In this document: one piece after another, positions 10,922 to 24,000 of the stretch
Numbering within the stretch: the stretch's first letter is position 1
Layout of the letters: each line of letters opens with the position of its first letter
From: Acephala macrosclerotiorum
Taxonomy: Eukaryota > Ascomycota > Leotiomycetes > Helotiales > Mollisiaceae
Assembly (NCBI GenBank): GCA_014904845.1
Contig: MU119202.1
Location: forward strand, 992,001 to 1,056,000
DNA length: 64,000 bases
Reading direction: 5' to 3'
Program-made: the position numbers and the translations under genes
The notes under the pieces: generated by a model
What the model was told of the DNA's origin: nothing
Databases searched by the model: none
Seen by the model: the letters and a program-made list of their open reading frames with translations, nothing else

Positions 10922-13900
10922 TGATAGTGTTACTGCTTGAGACAACGCATTGAGGGAGTTGGTCGGGCATCTGCTGTTTCGAAAACACCTTTCCGCCACT
11001 TGCATGATTACAGAAATCTTCCGGAAGCGCCTTAACGGAATAATACGTACTAGAGCAGACCTCCACCAGAATTCTGGCAATGTGGGATGGTAGGCCGGAG
11101 TCGTAGCAGGTATAGGACTGGCCGGTCCCGTGGACACTCGAATATCATTTCCAGTTGCACTTCCGGTAGCACCCCTCAGGCTGCAGCAGAAATGAGGTTT
11201 GGAAAAGCGATTTTTTAGGGAACCGATCTTCCATCGTTGTCCCCAAACCCCCCTGAAGCTTCGAAGAACGTTATCGTGGAATTACGACAGGAAGGTGGGG
11301 GTGGCATCGAGGTTCTTCCCTGATCTACATCTTTGATAACTAATGAGTGAGAACACGACGCGTCGAAACTCAATGAAAGAGAATATTACGAACGACTATC
11401 AAAATCCGTTTTAAGCATCTAGAAGACCAAGAAAATGATTGTAGCCCATATTGTTGGTCACCGCCTGCGAGTTGATGTGTTGTGACGATGAGTGTTCATG
11501 TGCGGTGTTTTGGTTGTACTCCCAATTCCCGCGAGAAAATAGCTAATTCAACAAGTCCAATGCAGAGTAGCGCAGATACCTGAGAATCGCGGGATGTATA
11601 TTATGGAAGTTCACTTGAAGAATTATTGGTACTTCGACCTCGGTAGTAATACATTGTGGGGGAGTGCAGCGTCACAGTAACGCGTTCAGGTGTCCCGTCA
11701 CTTGATTGACTTGATCGCCGAAGCATCTTCATAGCATCACCACATCAACAAGTTACGGGCATAGAAAATTCTCCCATAGCAGTCGTGGGGTTTATTGAGG
11801 CTAGGAGAGCACCTCTTCCACTAGGCTACTTCCCACTTGAATCACTTTATATTCTCGTGCTCCCCTTATGAAAAGAAGCTAAAAAGAAAGAAAGAGGAGA
11901 GAGAAGAAAGCTTCTTTTCACAGCGGGAGCACGAGAATATAAAGTGATTCAAGTGGGAAGTAGCCTAGTGTGAGAGGTGCTCTTCTGGGAAGGCATGATG
12001 GGTGGTGAGGAAGGTGTTGTGCGGGGTTGAAGCATGAGAGGAAGGGACGTCCAATCCTCGACCAAAGATTCGTTTCCTTTTCCTTGAAGTCATGGGAGAC
12101 TCCTCTGGCACGTCACTGATCTAAGTAAAGATGGATTCTGGTAAGACGGCAAGGTGCAGCTTCATCTCATGATACCATGAACTGGCCTCAAAACTATGAT
12201 CGGTTGAAGATTTGATGCCGATGCATGACTCAATTGCGTCACTACGAAGTCGGTTCAAAAGAGACACACTTTGACCTCACGGTCGGAGAGGCACGTCCAT
12301 CGCTGCTTCACCATCTTGCCTACCTCACTTGCACCTCGTCGCTTGCTCAATGCTCTCATAGAAAATCGATTCAGTGCCTTCGAGAAACGCTGCCAGCAAG
12401 TCCTCGGATGAACAGTGTGACACAGCAATAAGAATGCGACACTGTTGGCACGAGTGCAGCGAGATCTTCACGGCCGCAGAGACGCCTGCTTGAGAAAGTG
12501 TTTGGAAGTGTTGATCGAGCCTTGAATGTGTGCCTGCTGCTGAGAATGTAGATAAAAGTGCTACTGCCTCGGTCATCGACTTTCCACATCTACAAAGTAG
12601 CAAAACAGTTCAGGTGACTTTGCCAACACGTTCGGACGACATAGATACAGCCAATTATGCTATGTAAGGCTGTAAGATGGAAAATTCAGTACCAAGGGGG
12701 AAAAGTCAAGAGAAAGGATGAATAACAGGAGGAACTCTGAACAAAATTCAATATCTGGGAGGTCCTTCATACTTCGGACAATGAAACGACTTTCGAGTGT
12801 TCTCCCTTTCGGTCAATCATGCTGCTTGACTTGATGCTCTAATACGAGTATGCGGGTATCTAAATTCAGGCCTCCAAGAAAAAGTTCTAGACTTTCTGCA
12901 CTTGCTATCTTCTCTGCTCGCTGCTTTGTATCTTCATTCTTACTCGAGCGCCATTTTACTACCCGATCGAGACGGAAATGAATATAAAATAAATGATTCA
13001 AGAAATAAATCCAAAAACCCTTCCATGATTCAAAAAGGAAAATGCAAATAAGAACTGGAGCAGATCAGATAACATCGGGAATGAAATCAAGGAATCAAGT
13101 GCATGGGTTACTCTTATCCCCGCGCACATACAGCCGATGAAGGCCGAAAAGGTAGCCTACGTGCTCAATCCAGTATATGCTTCTAACCCTTGACTCCCCA
13201 TCCTAACAAATGGAAAGCCCCCAAACCCCGAGAACGATGACAAATACCCTACGAGCCTCATTTTGCAGATCTTCCAAATCCCGAGCTGAACACCCTCAGG
13301 CGAGTCCCGATGAACTTCAGACGAGAATGTTCGGCTACGGAAGGGACGTTTCGGGTTCATCTTTTTGCTTCTGAAAGTTAGGATGACGGATGAAAATAGC
13401 GAAATCGCTGACTCAAAGTACGCTTGTTGAGTTAATCGGCCGCGAGGAGGAAGGTTTGACTTTTGGCCCTCAATTTCATATGTCCATGATATTGACCGCA
13501 TTTGGGTAAAGGTGTTGAAGGAAAGTTGCTTCCATGTCTGCCCCCCTTCAAACCGCTGCCTAATTATCGTATCTGGTACGATGAAAATCGACAAGGGATG
13601 AAAAAGCGAGTCGGTGAAGGTACGTACCTTTTCCGACGCTCTGGGATACTCGGTTTCGTGAACATAGATGAATTCGGAACGATGGGATATGCGGCTAGAG
13701 AAGGAAGTGTCAGGTGCATATAATTTTCCGGCTTGGGAGATAATCGTAAGGGTGATCGTGATGTGTATTGGACCGATCGTACCGGTCGGATATAGGAGAT
13801 ATTAGATTGGGAGTATGTGGAGGGTGTCATTGTGGTTGTCTTTTCGGATATGCCGGTCTTGGGGTGTGAATGTGAGGGGAGGGGCAGATAGAGGAGGGGT

Positions 13901-14749
13901 CATAGGGCTGTGTCCGCCGGACATACGCGTGTGTATCGCTGCAATGCGTAAACATATTGAACTGCATGTTGGTTGGAGCTCAAGCTCGAGCTTAGGATCG
14001 AAGACTTCGGCAATGATATTGTAAGCACGGGGGGATGATCATCACGATGCGTATGGAAAGGGTATGAAACTGGGGGTGGCGAATCCTTGTTGAGTGCTTG
14101 GTCATGTATCAGAAAAGAAGAAGCTATGTTACATGTGAATAATGTGTGAATATTAATGTTCGTTAATCAATGGAACAATAGAGAGCCCGCTTACGAGAAT
14201 TTGAATTCTAGGTTAATTATGTGATGGCACGATACGGCCAGCCTCGGCGGTGGAAATATGCGGACTTTTGGTGGACGGGACGGAGGAACAAACTTTACAA
14301 ACGCGTCAAAGCGAAAAGGGGGAGTGAACGGTTTTGATGGCTTGCATATGCGAGGAACATGCGATCAAAGTCATGAGTGCCGTGCACGGCTTCTGGAAGA
14401 GGCGATGGCTGGTATTTTGAAGGTTGTATCAATGCTGAAAGATACAAGGGTCTTACGCGAACGGAGCAATGAAATCCTCTTGTATGCTGTGTGACGAGAA
14501 TTGTGATGCAGTACCGTGATTGCAGGCTTTAGATACGAGTGCTGTTGTCTGTCTTGTTGAGAACACAATAGCCGAGGGCTTTCAGGGGGAGCATATCAGG
14601 TTAATTTGATATTGGGTTTCGAGGTCAATTGAATGTGTCGCATCAAATTTCCATTCTTAGCCTTCGTGATGCGATACCTTGGGCGAATGCTCTGGCTGAG
14701 CGCCAATTCATGATATCGGATATTACCCATTTATTTGATTGATGTGCGA
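10922..14749. other. gene-poor region with one long hairpin
   Basis: Apart from the hairpin at 11807-11982 I see no supported gene. Minus-strand ORFs such as 13157-13594 and 12325-12603 have no recognisable domains or coherent exon neighbours. Isolated TGACTCA heptamers occur (about 12226 and 13410) but have no adjacent gene. Confidence 0.45.
11807..11982. repeat. long inverted repeat (74-bp arms, 28-bp purine loop)
   Basis: The left arm 11807-11880 and right arm 11909-11982 are reverse complements at 69 of 74 positions by my alignment, with two small mismatch clusters. The spacer 11881-11908 is entirely A/G. A transcript from either strand would fold into a hairpin of about 74 bp. Each arm carries TAGCCTAGTG(G/T) followed by AGAGGTGCTC, which resembles a tRNA A-box. 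I find no B-box, so a tRNA-derived SINE origin is only a guess. No clear target-site duplication flanks it. Confidence 0.85.
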
Positions 14750-15555
14750 CTAATGGATGTTACAAAGTCGAAATAGCCAGCCAAACCAACTTTGGTCTTG
14801 CACGACTGATGTTCGCCCAATTTCTTCGTCCGGCCGGTGGCCGGGCCGGGGTATGGAAGTCTCTCTTGGGTCGTCGTGATATTCACATGTGTCGGCCGAC
14901 TTGTGGAAGACCGAAATTGACCTAACAGACAAGGAGAAGTCCCCTTTTTGAGTACCAAAGAAGCTAGTGATGTTAGCAGAGTGCTTGGTGGGGAGGCTAG
15001 CTATTTATACCTTCTCATCATGAGACTAATTCTCTTGACGTGCTTCAGATCCAATGGCTTGGCATCCTTCTTCTCCCTTCCTCGATACGTAGCTGTGAAA
15101 TCCTCCCACCGAACGTAGACCTTTTCTCCTCTCTTGTCTGCCTTGAAGTCGTACTCCCAGCTGATGGTGCTTTGCTCCCTGCCATTGGGACTTTTTGGCA
15201 GCAGTTCATCTTCAGTGTCAAAGTGTACTGCTTTCCGTCCGCCTTCTCGATGTCCAGTAGCACGCCATCGTATTTCGATAGGTCCCAATTCCGGTCTTCT
15301 CCTGTACTCCTTTGTGATGCAAAGCCCGCGCCACCTAGTGTTTCGATGTCGAGATTGCCTTGGAATACGGCTGTTGGGGAGAATGGACTGCAGGCAAGCT
15401 CTGAATAGGATGAGCCTCCGCGAACGCGGTCGTCGCTGCTAGTCCAGTCAAGAGGTGACCAAGGTCTATGAGATGTTAGCATATGTAGGAGGAGAGAGGA
15501 TCCAGGAGGCTTACTTGTCCCCGCCGAATAGGGAGATGTTGGAGGTAGAAACCAT
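14750..15555 (-). CDS. CIA30-domain protein (NDUFAF1-like), frameshifted
   Basis: Small CIA30-domain protein of the complex I assembly-factor superfamily; this short fungal type has no visible mitochondrial presequence, so its role may differ. Exons (minus): 15515-15555, 15011-15465, 14750-14963. Motifs: PWSPLDWTSSDDRVRGGSS near the start, GEDRNWDLSKYDGVLLDIE mid-domain, REQSTISWEYDF and VKRISLMMRSFFG across the last junction. After the residues YTLTLK the conserved continuation DELLPKSPNG is one base out of frame (near 15209-15212). Exon phases agree only if one base is added, giving 236 residues. As written the frame runs into non-homologous sequence. Real lesion versus sequence error is undecided. 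Confidence 0.8.
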
Positions 15556-17172
15556 TGTGAGAAGGAAGAAAATGGACTGCACTTTGCAGGTTGAACACAA
15601 TTGAAAAAAGAAAATCTTGTCTCTTGAACTTGTCGGAAGTTCAAGTAATAGAAATTCTCAAGTATGCTGGTACACAAAAGGACAATTGAGAGAGCGTCCA
15701 ATGGTTCTTTTTGACTGCGAAGACGAGAGGTCCAGGCGCGGGAGAATGTTGACAATGTTTTCTTTAAGGAAACCTCGCTGGCGTCGCGCGATACAACCTC
15801 ACCTTCTTAGTTGATTGAGGAGAGCATGCTAGGTGACAAGTAGACCTGATGTCTCGATGTCGAACAGCAATTGTCTACTGCTCTGCAGTTGGTAAAGCCT
15901 CAGAATAAGCATGAAGTGAAATTTTGGTGATGACTTCACTATCGTTGGCGATTTAGCGCTCGGCCTTATGTCAGCAGTAGCGGCCGATTCGTCGCGCTTA
16001 AGTAGCGCCTACCCGGCTAATACCCATGCGAGTGGGACTTCTCCGCGACCGTATTTTCTTTCATTCTTTGTCCCAAATCATTTAGCTCACCAATTCCATA
16101 TTCAGATCTCCACTAAACGAACAATTGACTCCTAGGTCCCTACTCCGTCCGCGGTGTCTCGTCTCCGCTACTTTAATTTGACCGAGTGCGAAAGTAACGA
16201 TCCATCTCGTTTCCAAATATACTTAATTAAGCGGCTGTGCTGCTTGCTCGGATTCCTACAACAGGCTATGGAATCGGATGTAGAGTTTGGAGGATCAGTC
16301 CTGCACGGACTCCAGCGCTACCGGGTTCGGGTTCATCACCTACGCGCAATGACCATTTGTCATTTTAGACCAACTCCAGCTGTGGAGAGTCGGCAACTAG
16401 GACTACCGATGAAGTTCATCAGATCTAACCTTCCTCAACGGGTCAACAATTGACTCAAAATCAAAACCTTGCTGGAAATACGGGATCTCGAGTCTGTCAC
16501 TCTGTAATTAGAATCTTTACGTGAAGGAAGTTACGGGATCGCTGTGAACTACCATTCGTTCCTGAGAATCTTCAATCAATCATGGGACCGGAGCTCGGAG
16601 AGTTGTTTCGCTGCGAGAATGCGTGGCCCCTGCCGCACATGCCGCAAAGTGACGCAAGGCTACGAGTTTGCGAGTTGCTACCTACTTACGGAGCAGACGG
16701 AACGCAGAAGACACGAATACTTGAGGGATTTGTTAACGGATCCGGGAATTTTGCGAAGTTTTCGTTTCGTGTTGGAATTGTTGACGTCGGAGGCGCCATC
16801 ATACTTTTGATCCTAGTGGAATCATGAGGCTGTCGAAAAATGTTGGAGGAATGTTGGATTAAGATGCTAAGAACTTATACGAATTTGTCACAGTAAGAAA
16901 AGATGGAAAGTGAAGTGAAGTGAAGTGAATTGTTCAGTTTTCATTACTCGAAGATCAACAAGTGTTCGAGCTCAATCTGCGCTGGGTATTTACAGCAGAA
17001 ATCCAAACGATTTCCAAACCAAGAGAACAAGCAAACTCAAAGAACACCAGACGACCATGCTTTCATTCCTTTCTTTCAAACCCAAATTCGTAAAACATCT
17101 CTAGAATGAGTGTCGAGCGCTTCGAACTCTGTTCCATGTACCCAAAAGAAGGAAACCACACTATCACACGCC
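15556..17172. other. intergenic region
   Basis: About 1.6 kb holding the upstream region of the CIA30 gene and the 3' flank of the bZIP gene. Short ORFs (16154-16453, 16544-16827) show no recognisable motif. A (GTGAA)n stretch near 16908-16930 is the only simple repeat noticed. Confidence 0.45.
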
Positions 17173-18074
17173 TTATATCTGCGACAACATCCTTGGGGAC
17201 GGAGGCATTGATAGAGGTGTCGATGGGTATTGGTACCCTGATTCCGAGCTCACCGAGTGCTCATAGGAATGTGAAAGCGGAGGAGTCTGGATATGCCTGT
17301 TAGAATTCGTCGGTTTAATGTTCTGAGCCCAGAAGCTACGTACGTGAGGATTTGAGTCGTCATAGCCGTGCGATGCGTGGATGTCGATAGCCGGAAGACC
17401 CTGATTGTACATATTGAATGGGTGCATCGTGTCGTCTTCCCGCTTGATAGCCTCGTTGAAATGCATCATCGAAGGGAGGGTCACTGGTACTGGAGCCAAG
17501 TAATCTCTGTACTCTGCGGTGGTAACAGTGTGGTATGGCTGAGATTGTGGGTATGGTGGGTAGACGATGTCTTCTGGAGCTGGATATGTGTGGTATGCGA
17601 AGAGAGGAGGTGTTCGAGATCCATCGCGCTCAAAGTGTGATGGGAACATGAGATTGTCCTCCATTGGCGGGGTATATTGATTTGGCATCATTCTGGGAGA
17701 TGGCTGCCTGTGGACGATTTCTGGACTTCGCTGGTATTGCTTGACGTTCTCCTTGCGCTCTTGCTGGAGCTCTGCGTGCAACTGAGGTGGAGATGCTGAG
17801 GACGATCCGGCGCGTCTCTCGAGGTCTTCGAGACGTCTCTTGAGCTTCTTGCCTGCATAGAAATCAGTTCCTGGCCAGATCGGAGAGCACGGAGTTACTT
17901 ACGGTAGTTACGTTGAGCAATGCGGTTTTGGATTCTTCTTCTCTCAGCCAAGTCGGAGATCTTGGTCCAATCCTCGTCTGGGTTTGCTGAACTGCTGAAT
18001 GCACTGCTTGTGCCGTGGCCGGTGATATGCCTTGACGCCGTGGCGGTCGAGTATGAATAACTTGCTCGAGACAT
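17173..18074 (-). CDS. bZIP transcription factor
   Basis: Nuclear DNA-binding protein of 283 residues. Exon 1 is 17903-18074, exon 2 17173-17852, with a 50-bp GTAAGT intron inside the basic region. Residues 36-75 read EDWTKISDLAERRR, then IQNRIAQRNYRKKLKRRLED, which is a fungal bZIP basic region (N-x-x-A-Q-R-x-Y-R) followed by a very short zipper. The rest is Pro/Ser/Tyr-rich, ending TPLSMPPSPRML, and could be an activation domain. The frame is intact. It belongs to a group of short fungal bZIPs with Yap/MeaB-like basic regions; I cannot name the orthologue or its targets. Confidence 0.85.
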
Positions 18075-21000
18075 GTTGGATATGTTTGTTGGTTTTCACT
18101 CTATCACGTATGAAGATACAAGAGAAAGGAAGATATCTTCAGAGTAAGAGAGGACTGAAGAAGGATTTGTAGTCTGGTGTTAGGCGGATATCGAGAAGCC
18201 TCAATTGGGGTTCAACCTGAAGTATATATGTTGCTGCGGGACGACACATCCTCCGCAGGTATACGGACTTTACCATAGCCATCTCCCATCCTTGCACACT
18301 CCAGCTCAGCTACAAAAACAACCCTGGTGATTGACAAGACCAGGGCTGGGATTTACCCCTGCACGCTTCCCACCCTCCCGGCCGCCTTCGAGCAACGTTC
18401 GCAGGGTGCCATGCAAGCCACGGTGCTGGGGGCCCGACTTTCTGCACGCCTCGAGTCCTGGCCCGAAGAGGACTAGACTCGACAAGCCTCATGCATGCAC
18501 GCCGACCACGCTCCTTCTTTGACGAAACTACGAAACCAAATCTTGTGGCACCCTTGCAGCGCGCTAAAGATGGCTATTGTTGGTTAATTAGCTGCAATTA
18601 TAGAAAAGGCTCCAAAACGGGAGCCTCCTTCGTAAAGTCGTGCCAACCAGTGACCGCATTCCGGTCTCAGGGTTTCCCACGACACCACAAGAGTGTTCCA
18701 CGAATAGATTTCGCGCTAGATGGACGAATGGCCGCAAGATAGGCTATCACTGGTACCAAACAGCCCTATAGGATGGGGAGAAGGTGCTGGACGACCATCA
18801 AACTGGTGTTAATAATTCTGCCACCAGGAGGAGAAGGCAGGAGGAAGGGCGTAGAGTGCCACTGGCCTCTGCAGAGCCCGAGACTTGGGCGATGGCGATG
18901 GCGATGAGCCATGCCATCCTGCTGTCCTCAGAATATGCACCAGCTCGCATTCTGGTTCTAGTACATGCACACGGCGATCTAATCGTGGACAGAAGGCGGA
19001 AATGGCTGCCATCTTCGCCAATGTCTGCGTCGGGTACGGCGCCGCCAGTCAGCTCGTCAACCCCCATCACCGGTAAAGACTACGACGGCGAGAATGTGAG
19101 ATGCCAAATCACTGCCAAACCAGCATTGCTCGTTTCGAGCATCGCTCCAGAAATGGTTGCTTGGGTACCATTTGGGGAACACCACGATGCATACCCTGAA
19201 TCACGTCGGACCTTGGATCAATCAAAATGCGCGGAGCACCGAGTGCTCATGCTCTTTGGAGATCCCTGATCTCACGATTTCCACAACGGGGTGGAGAATT
19301 GGGGACACTTTCTCGGTTAACAACGTTACGATCAGTGCATCGGAGCACCGTCCAGCCCTTGTTGACAGCTTCATGGTTCTGCACATGTTCGTCGCCAATA
19401 CCGTATTTGATATTAACCTCGATTAATATCAGGATATGAGGAAACGTGCATTGCCAAGCAGATTTCAAAGGATATTACCGAGCATAATTACCGCGGTCAA
19501 CATGAGTAGGACCTCCACACAGAGCCCAGCACAAATTACCAAGCAATGCTATTCCTGTTAGAACGCTACGAGCTTTAGAGCTCCACGAGATCACATATCC
19601 CCTCCCATGCCGGACCCTGAAGCTTATCGTATCCTCTACCATTTAGCATTTATCATTCATGTTGATCAATCTTATCAAAGTGTCCATCGGTCTGACTGCT
19701 CGCACATGGCCGGCACGAGAGGCTCGGGCAAGTGGTAGTCTGAAGTTTTGGCCCCAAACTGAAGGCGGCAAGGTTGGGGACGATGCTGTCCAACAGTGCG
19801 AGCTCCCCCTGTTCTCCGGCCCTCTTCTAGAAGCACGGGCGCTTTGTCATATGTTTATTTTTGCCCCGCCGATTTGTAAAGATTCCCGGGCCTGAACGAT
19901 TGGTTGAGGTCGTGCGATGTAGCGACGGGCTCCACCGGCCCACGAGCTTCCCCTCTCGCCAGTCTCGCCATTCACATTGCTCACCGCGACTTTTCCCCCC
20001 TGCACCCTCGCCGCAGGGGCACACAGCCAATGGCAGCAGCTGTATCGTATTTATAATGGGGCTGCTGGCTTTTGACGACGGTGAGGACAGACGAGCCTTC
20101 TCCCTCCACAACAGCACGTCCACGACGTCCAAGTGGCCCAATTTGCACCTGCTTGCCGGTAGGGCCGATTGCTGCGCATGGGGTATGATCCAGTGCTCTC
20201 CCCATCCCACACAGCCTTCAGCCCTACCCGGTGTTCTTGTGTTGCTGGAGTCTGCCCATCCGTCCCAATGCAGAGCGTTCTTTGACACACTGGGAAATAG
20301 CCGTGGGTCGTCATGCATCCACGTTGCCGTTACTGAGGCCACAATGCAGGAGAAGCTGATTGAATCTCGATGGAAGCTTCATCGTGGCGGCCGGAGCTTT
20401 GTGCCTTGCTCGTAGAAAGTGTTAGAGTACGAGCTGCGTTCTGGCCTCGAGCCCTGGCATCGTCATGTCCACAAGACCCAGACAATCACGGGCAACGTTT
20501 CAATTTCTTATGCTTCAATAATGCCCTGCACAGTGAGGGGGGTTCTGTCTCGGTCTTTGCGTATTCCCAAGGGACTATTGTTTCCTCTGGATGTATCCTT
20601 CCAGTACTGCATAGTAATCAAGATATTGGAACTCCACAGACCCCAGAAGAGTTTTGGAATCTGTTAACTCCGAAGTTTGTCGGCCGCCTGTCTGAACCTC
20701 GCCCCTGAAGAAGGCTATTTTGGAGGTACCGCCCAGAGGTGACATTGCTCTCTGGTTATAATTTGTCACATGTTCCTTGAATAGCATCGTGGTCCTCCCA
20801 TTCTGATCATCATCGGCCGAGTGTCTCGCTTTCCTTCTAAATTCATCATGAAGGATCAAGGACGTGGCAGCAGATCCATGCGATACCTGCCAATGCTCAA
20901 ACATTTTGATGTCAATCGATATCAATGATGTCTCCAAGGTGCCTGGCTTTGTTTTGGTGGTATTAGGCTCGTGGTTTGATAGCCCATCAAGTCCTCGGGA

Positions 21001-24000
21001 AGCTCGTCTCATTCATGTTCTGGAACGGAAGCCTTTCGCCATCACCTCCCTGAATCTCAGCCATCTCAGCCATCTCAGCCATACACGCCATCACATCTTG
21101 TAAGGACCAATGCCACCACGCGGAGAATAAACCGTTTTCCCGCCACAGTCCTGCCGCCTTCAGCCCTTTTAGGAAATTTGGTGCTAAGGCATCAAGGCGC
21201 AAGCTGTCAAGCTTTGAAAGTTTCACTTCCTGTCGAAGACGAGGATGCGAAATTGCAGCAATCCTTTTTAGCAGCTACAGCTGCTTGATAAAATGCTGAT
21301 TCATCTCACGAGCCGACAGGCGGGTCGGAATTCCTCAAGTTCATTCTGGAGAAAAGCTTGGCATTGTCTTCGCCGGCCCTGTACCCACCCCACATGTTCA
21401 CTAAATGCTTATCCCATGTAAATGGCAGCATACTTGGGATGGCAGCTTCCGGTGGCTTCAGCATTACCTGTGGTGGACGATCCCTACATTCATACTTTCG
21501 ACTGTGGCCCTCGAAGGGGCATTCGGGTTCGGGAAGTGGCGATCCTTAGGATGGGGGAGCACGATTCAAGGGTAGTTATCCTTTTTGGAAACATGACTAT
21601 GGGAATCGGATCTTCAACTAATCAAATGAGGACATCACTTCATCTCGTTTGCTGTTTCGGTCAAAGCTTCCTCACTGTGCACTCTGATCAGGGGGCAGGA
21701 TTAAGAATCTCACCGCATCCCCCACTCCCCAGGGCTGTGTAAGATGTGTGTTCCAAGAACGTAGCTGCGGGATCTGTAAGGGCTGAGCACACTCCTAAAT
21801 GGAATACAGCCGAAGCTGTGGCTCGTAGGCGCTTCGCACAGCGGAGCCTGTCAACGCCCTAACGCCTAAGCGCCGCGTGAACGCAAATGAAGGACTCGCG
21901 AACTTCACGCACACACTCAGTTCGTCGCGCAAATTTCCTCTTCCTAACGATAGACTTTGCTAAACCTTAGAGGGTGGAGAATCCCTTTCGGCGATGTCAC
22001 TGTTCGTGTCCCTAACTCTAAAGGCCCGATATCGAGAACAATCCTACACAGGAAGATCGTTCCCATGGATCGACAAGCAGACGCCTATCTCCCGCGTCCT
22101 AGCACGAGCTATGGTCTTGAACGAGAACGAGCCACGTGGTCCCTAGTTTTGCGAGAGAAACTATTCCCACGATCGTCGCGTCGTGGAAGTAAATTAGGAG
22201 AATTTGCCATGCTGCGGAAGTGTTCAAGCAGTGAAGTTCTTAGACCCATCTCATCACAAAACGTTTGACGTGCATATATCTCAAACATTCAACTTTCTCA
22301 TTGGCCCATTCGTACTCCCTAAACCATAGAACCCCCTATCTCGGCACGTGGATTTAAGAAATGAAGCACATTTGAAGATTGTCCCAAATCATGAGTTTCC
22401 TCGACAATCTTAAACGAAGGAGAGATGCCAATTGGTCAGTTCAGACGATCTCATTTGGAACCGAGTTACAGCCCAAGGATTGCCTGGACAAAGTTCAGAG
22501 GCAGTCGGGTGTACCAAGTGGTGCCAGCACTCCAGCAAAGTGTCAATGCACTGAAAACATAGGTCGGCGTTTGGCTCCTAGTCCTTGTCAAAAATGCTTA
22601 ACAGAAGATACTTCAAATTTTATTTGTGGATGGACAGGCTACGCCAGAGAACTGGACTAGAGGACCACCAAGAAGGATAGCCTAGTCCTTGAGGCCTTGC
22701 GCCTTAGGCTTTTAGCCAGCGACTGTGTCATTGGTCGTATGTTTGCCGATGAAAAGGGGGGCGGAGGGTGTGCACGTGTTTTTGACATCAAATCCACCAA
22801 GGCTTCAATCCTGATGCTTCATCTCGATTCGCTGCATGCATAGCATCTCTGCAACCTTGCGCCATTGCAACGTGACGTTCGCTCTTTGTTAAATTGCCTT
22901 CGTTGAGTCACCGCCGAGGAGCAAACTCCACTGCATGCCGAGCAGCTTAATAATGGCAACTGTGGTGCTTGAGTTGCAACCTTTGTGATGTCGGTGCCTC
23001 CGCAGAGTGGAGGTGGATCAATCATAAGGCTGAAGACTGAAATCCCTGATCTCCGCTGCGTTAAGCTACGCCGAGGGCCAAGGGAGGGAAATGATTGGAG
23101 CAGGGAACGATCAAATGGGGGAGATAGTCAGCTATGCGCAGAAGAGCGGGCTTGAAGTCGGCGTCTATCGACCAGGTCGAGGCTGGCTTCAAACGCCAAA
23201 GAGGCTCGAGAAGCAGGAGCACCGCAAGGCTCTCTGCTGCTTCACCGCTGCAGATCGTGGTTGCATCTTGAGGAGGGTGTGGCTATTACTCCTTTCTGTC
23301 TAGCGTACATCCCTAGCTCGGGCTCGGATGTGCTTCCAAGCTTTTTGTGGTGCAAGAGGTCGTGCACTGCCACCATCCTTCTTTAGGATCTATTAACAAC
23401 CATTGTTCAGACGCCTCCACACAAAAGATCCCCATTCTTAGCACCTATCATATGCTTTACAGTAGGGGGCGGATCCAGTGACCCAGCCTTACAACGGCGA
23501 GTCGGCCGCCCTTACGAATGTTAAGTTCTGACCACACGCACCACGCGAGACCCTGGAGTTCCGCGAGCGCCCCCGCGCCTTCGACGGTGGAGTTGGGCAA
23601 CACAAGCCTAAAGAGATCGCTTGTCGTATTTTCTACCAACCAGATTGTCTGCTTCGCTCAATGTCCCCGCTGCTTTTGGTCTTTTCGGCCCCCATCCGCC
23701 CTACGAGATTCCACATCATCAACACCACATCTGGCGACCGACACGGCGTACCACTTCCGGCTAGCCAATACTTTATTTTCCTAGATATCTACGAGCAAGT
23801 CAAGTCCGGTGCCAAACTCTGGAAGCCGTGGATGTCGGTCAAGTTCTGATTCCAGTCAGTAACCTGGCAACCGAAGGGCGCGGAGTCGAGACTATCGGCG
23901 GAGTTGGGAATCACCTCTTTTCAGACATTAGATGATAATCCCTCGCGACGATCTTTCAATTCTCCAAACTTTATCAATTTCAAACACCGCAACTAACCCT

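Noticed and set aside
11807..11982. tRNA-derived SINE
   Set aside because: An A-box-like TAGCCTAGTGG is present but no B-box or 3' tail, so I kept only the hairpin call.
17297..17343. Possible 47-bp GTACGT...CAG intron near the bZIP C-terminus
   Set aside because: Splicing would shift the frame and stop within about a dozen codons, whereas reading through keeps a coherent Pro/Ser-rich tail.
19827..20415. Overlapping 171- and 184-codon ORFs on opposite strands
   Set aside because: Both start at non-ATG codons, are low in protein-like pattern and mirror each other's GC-rich sequence.
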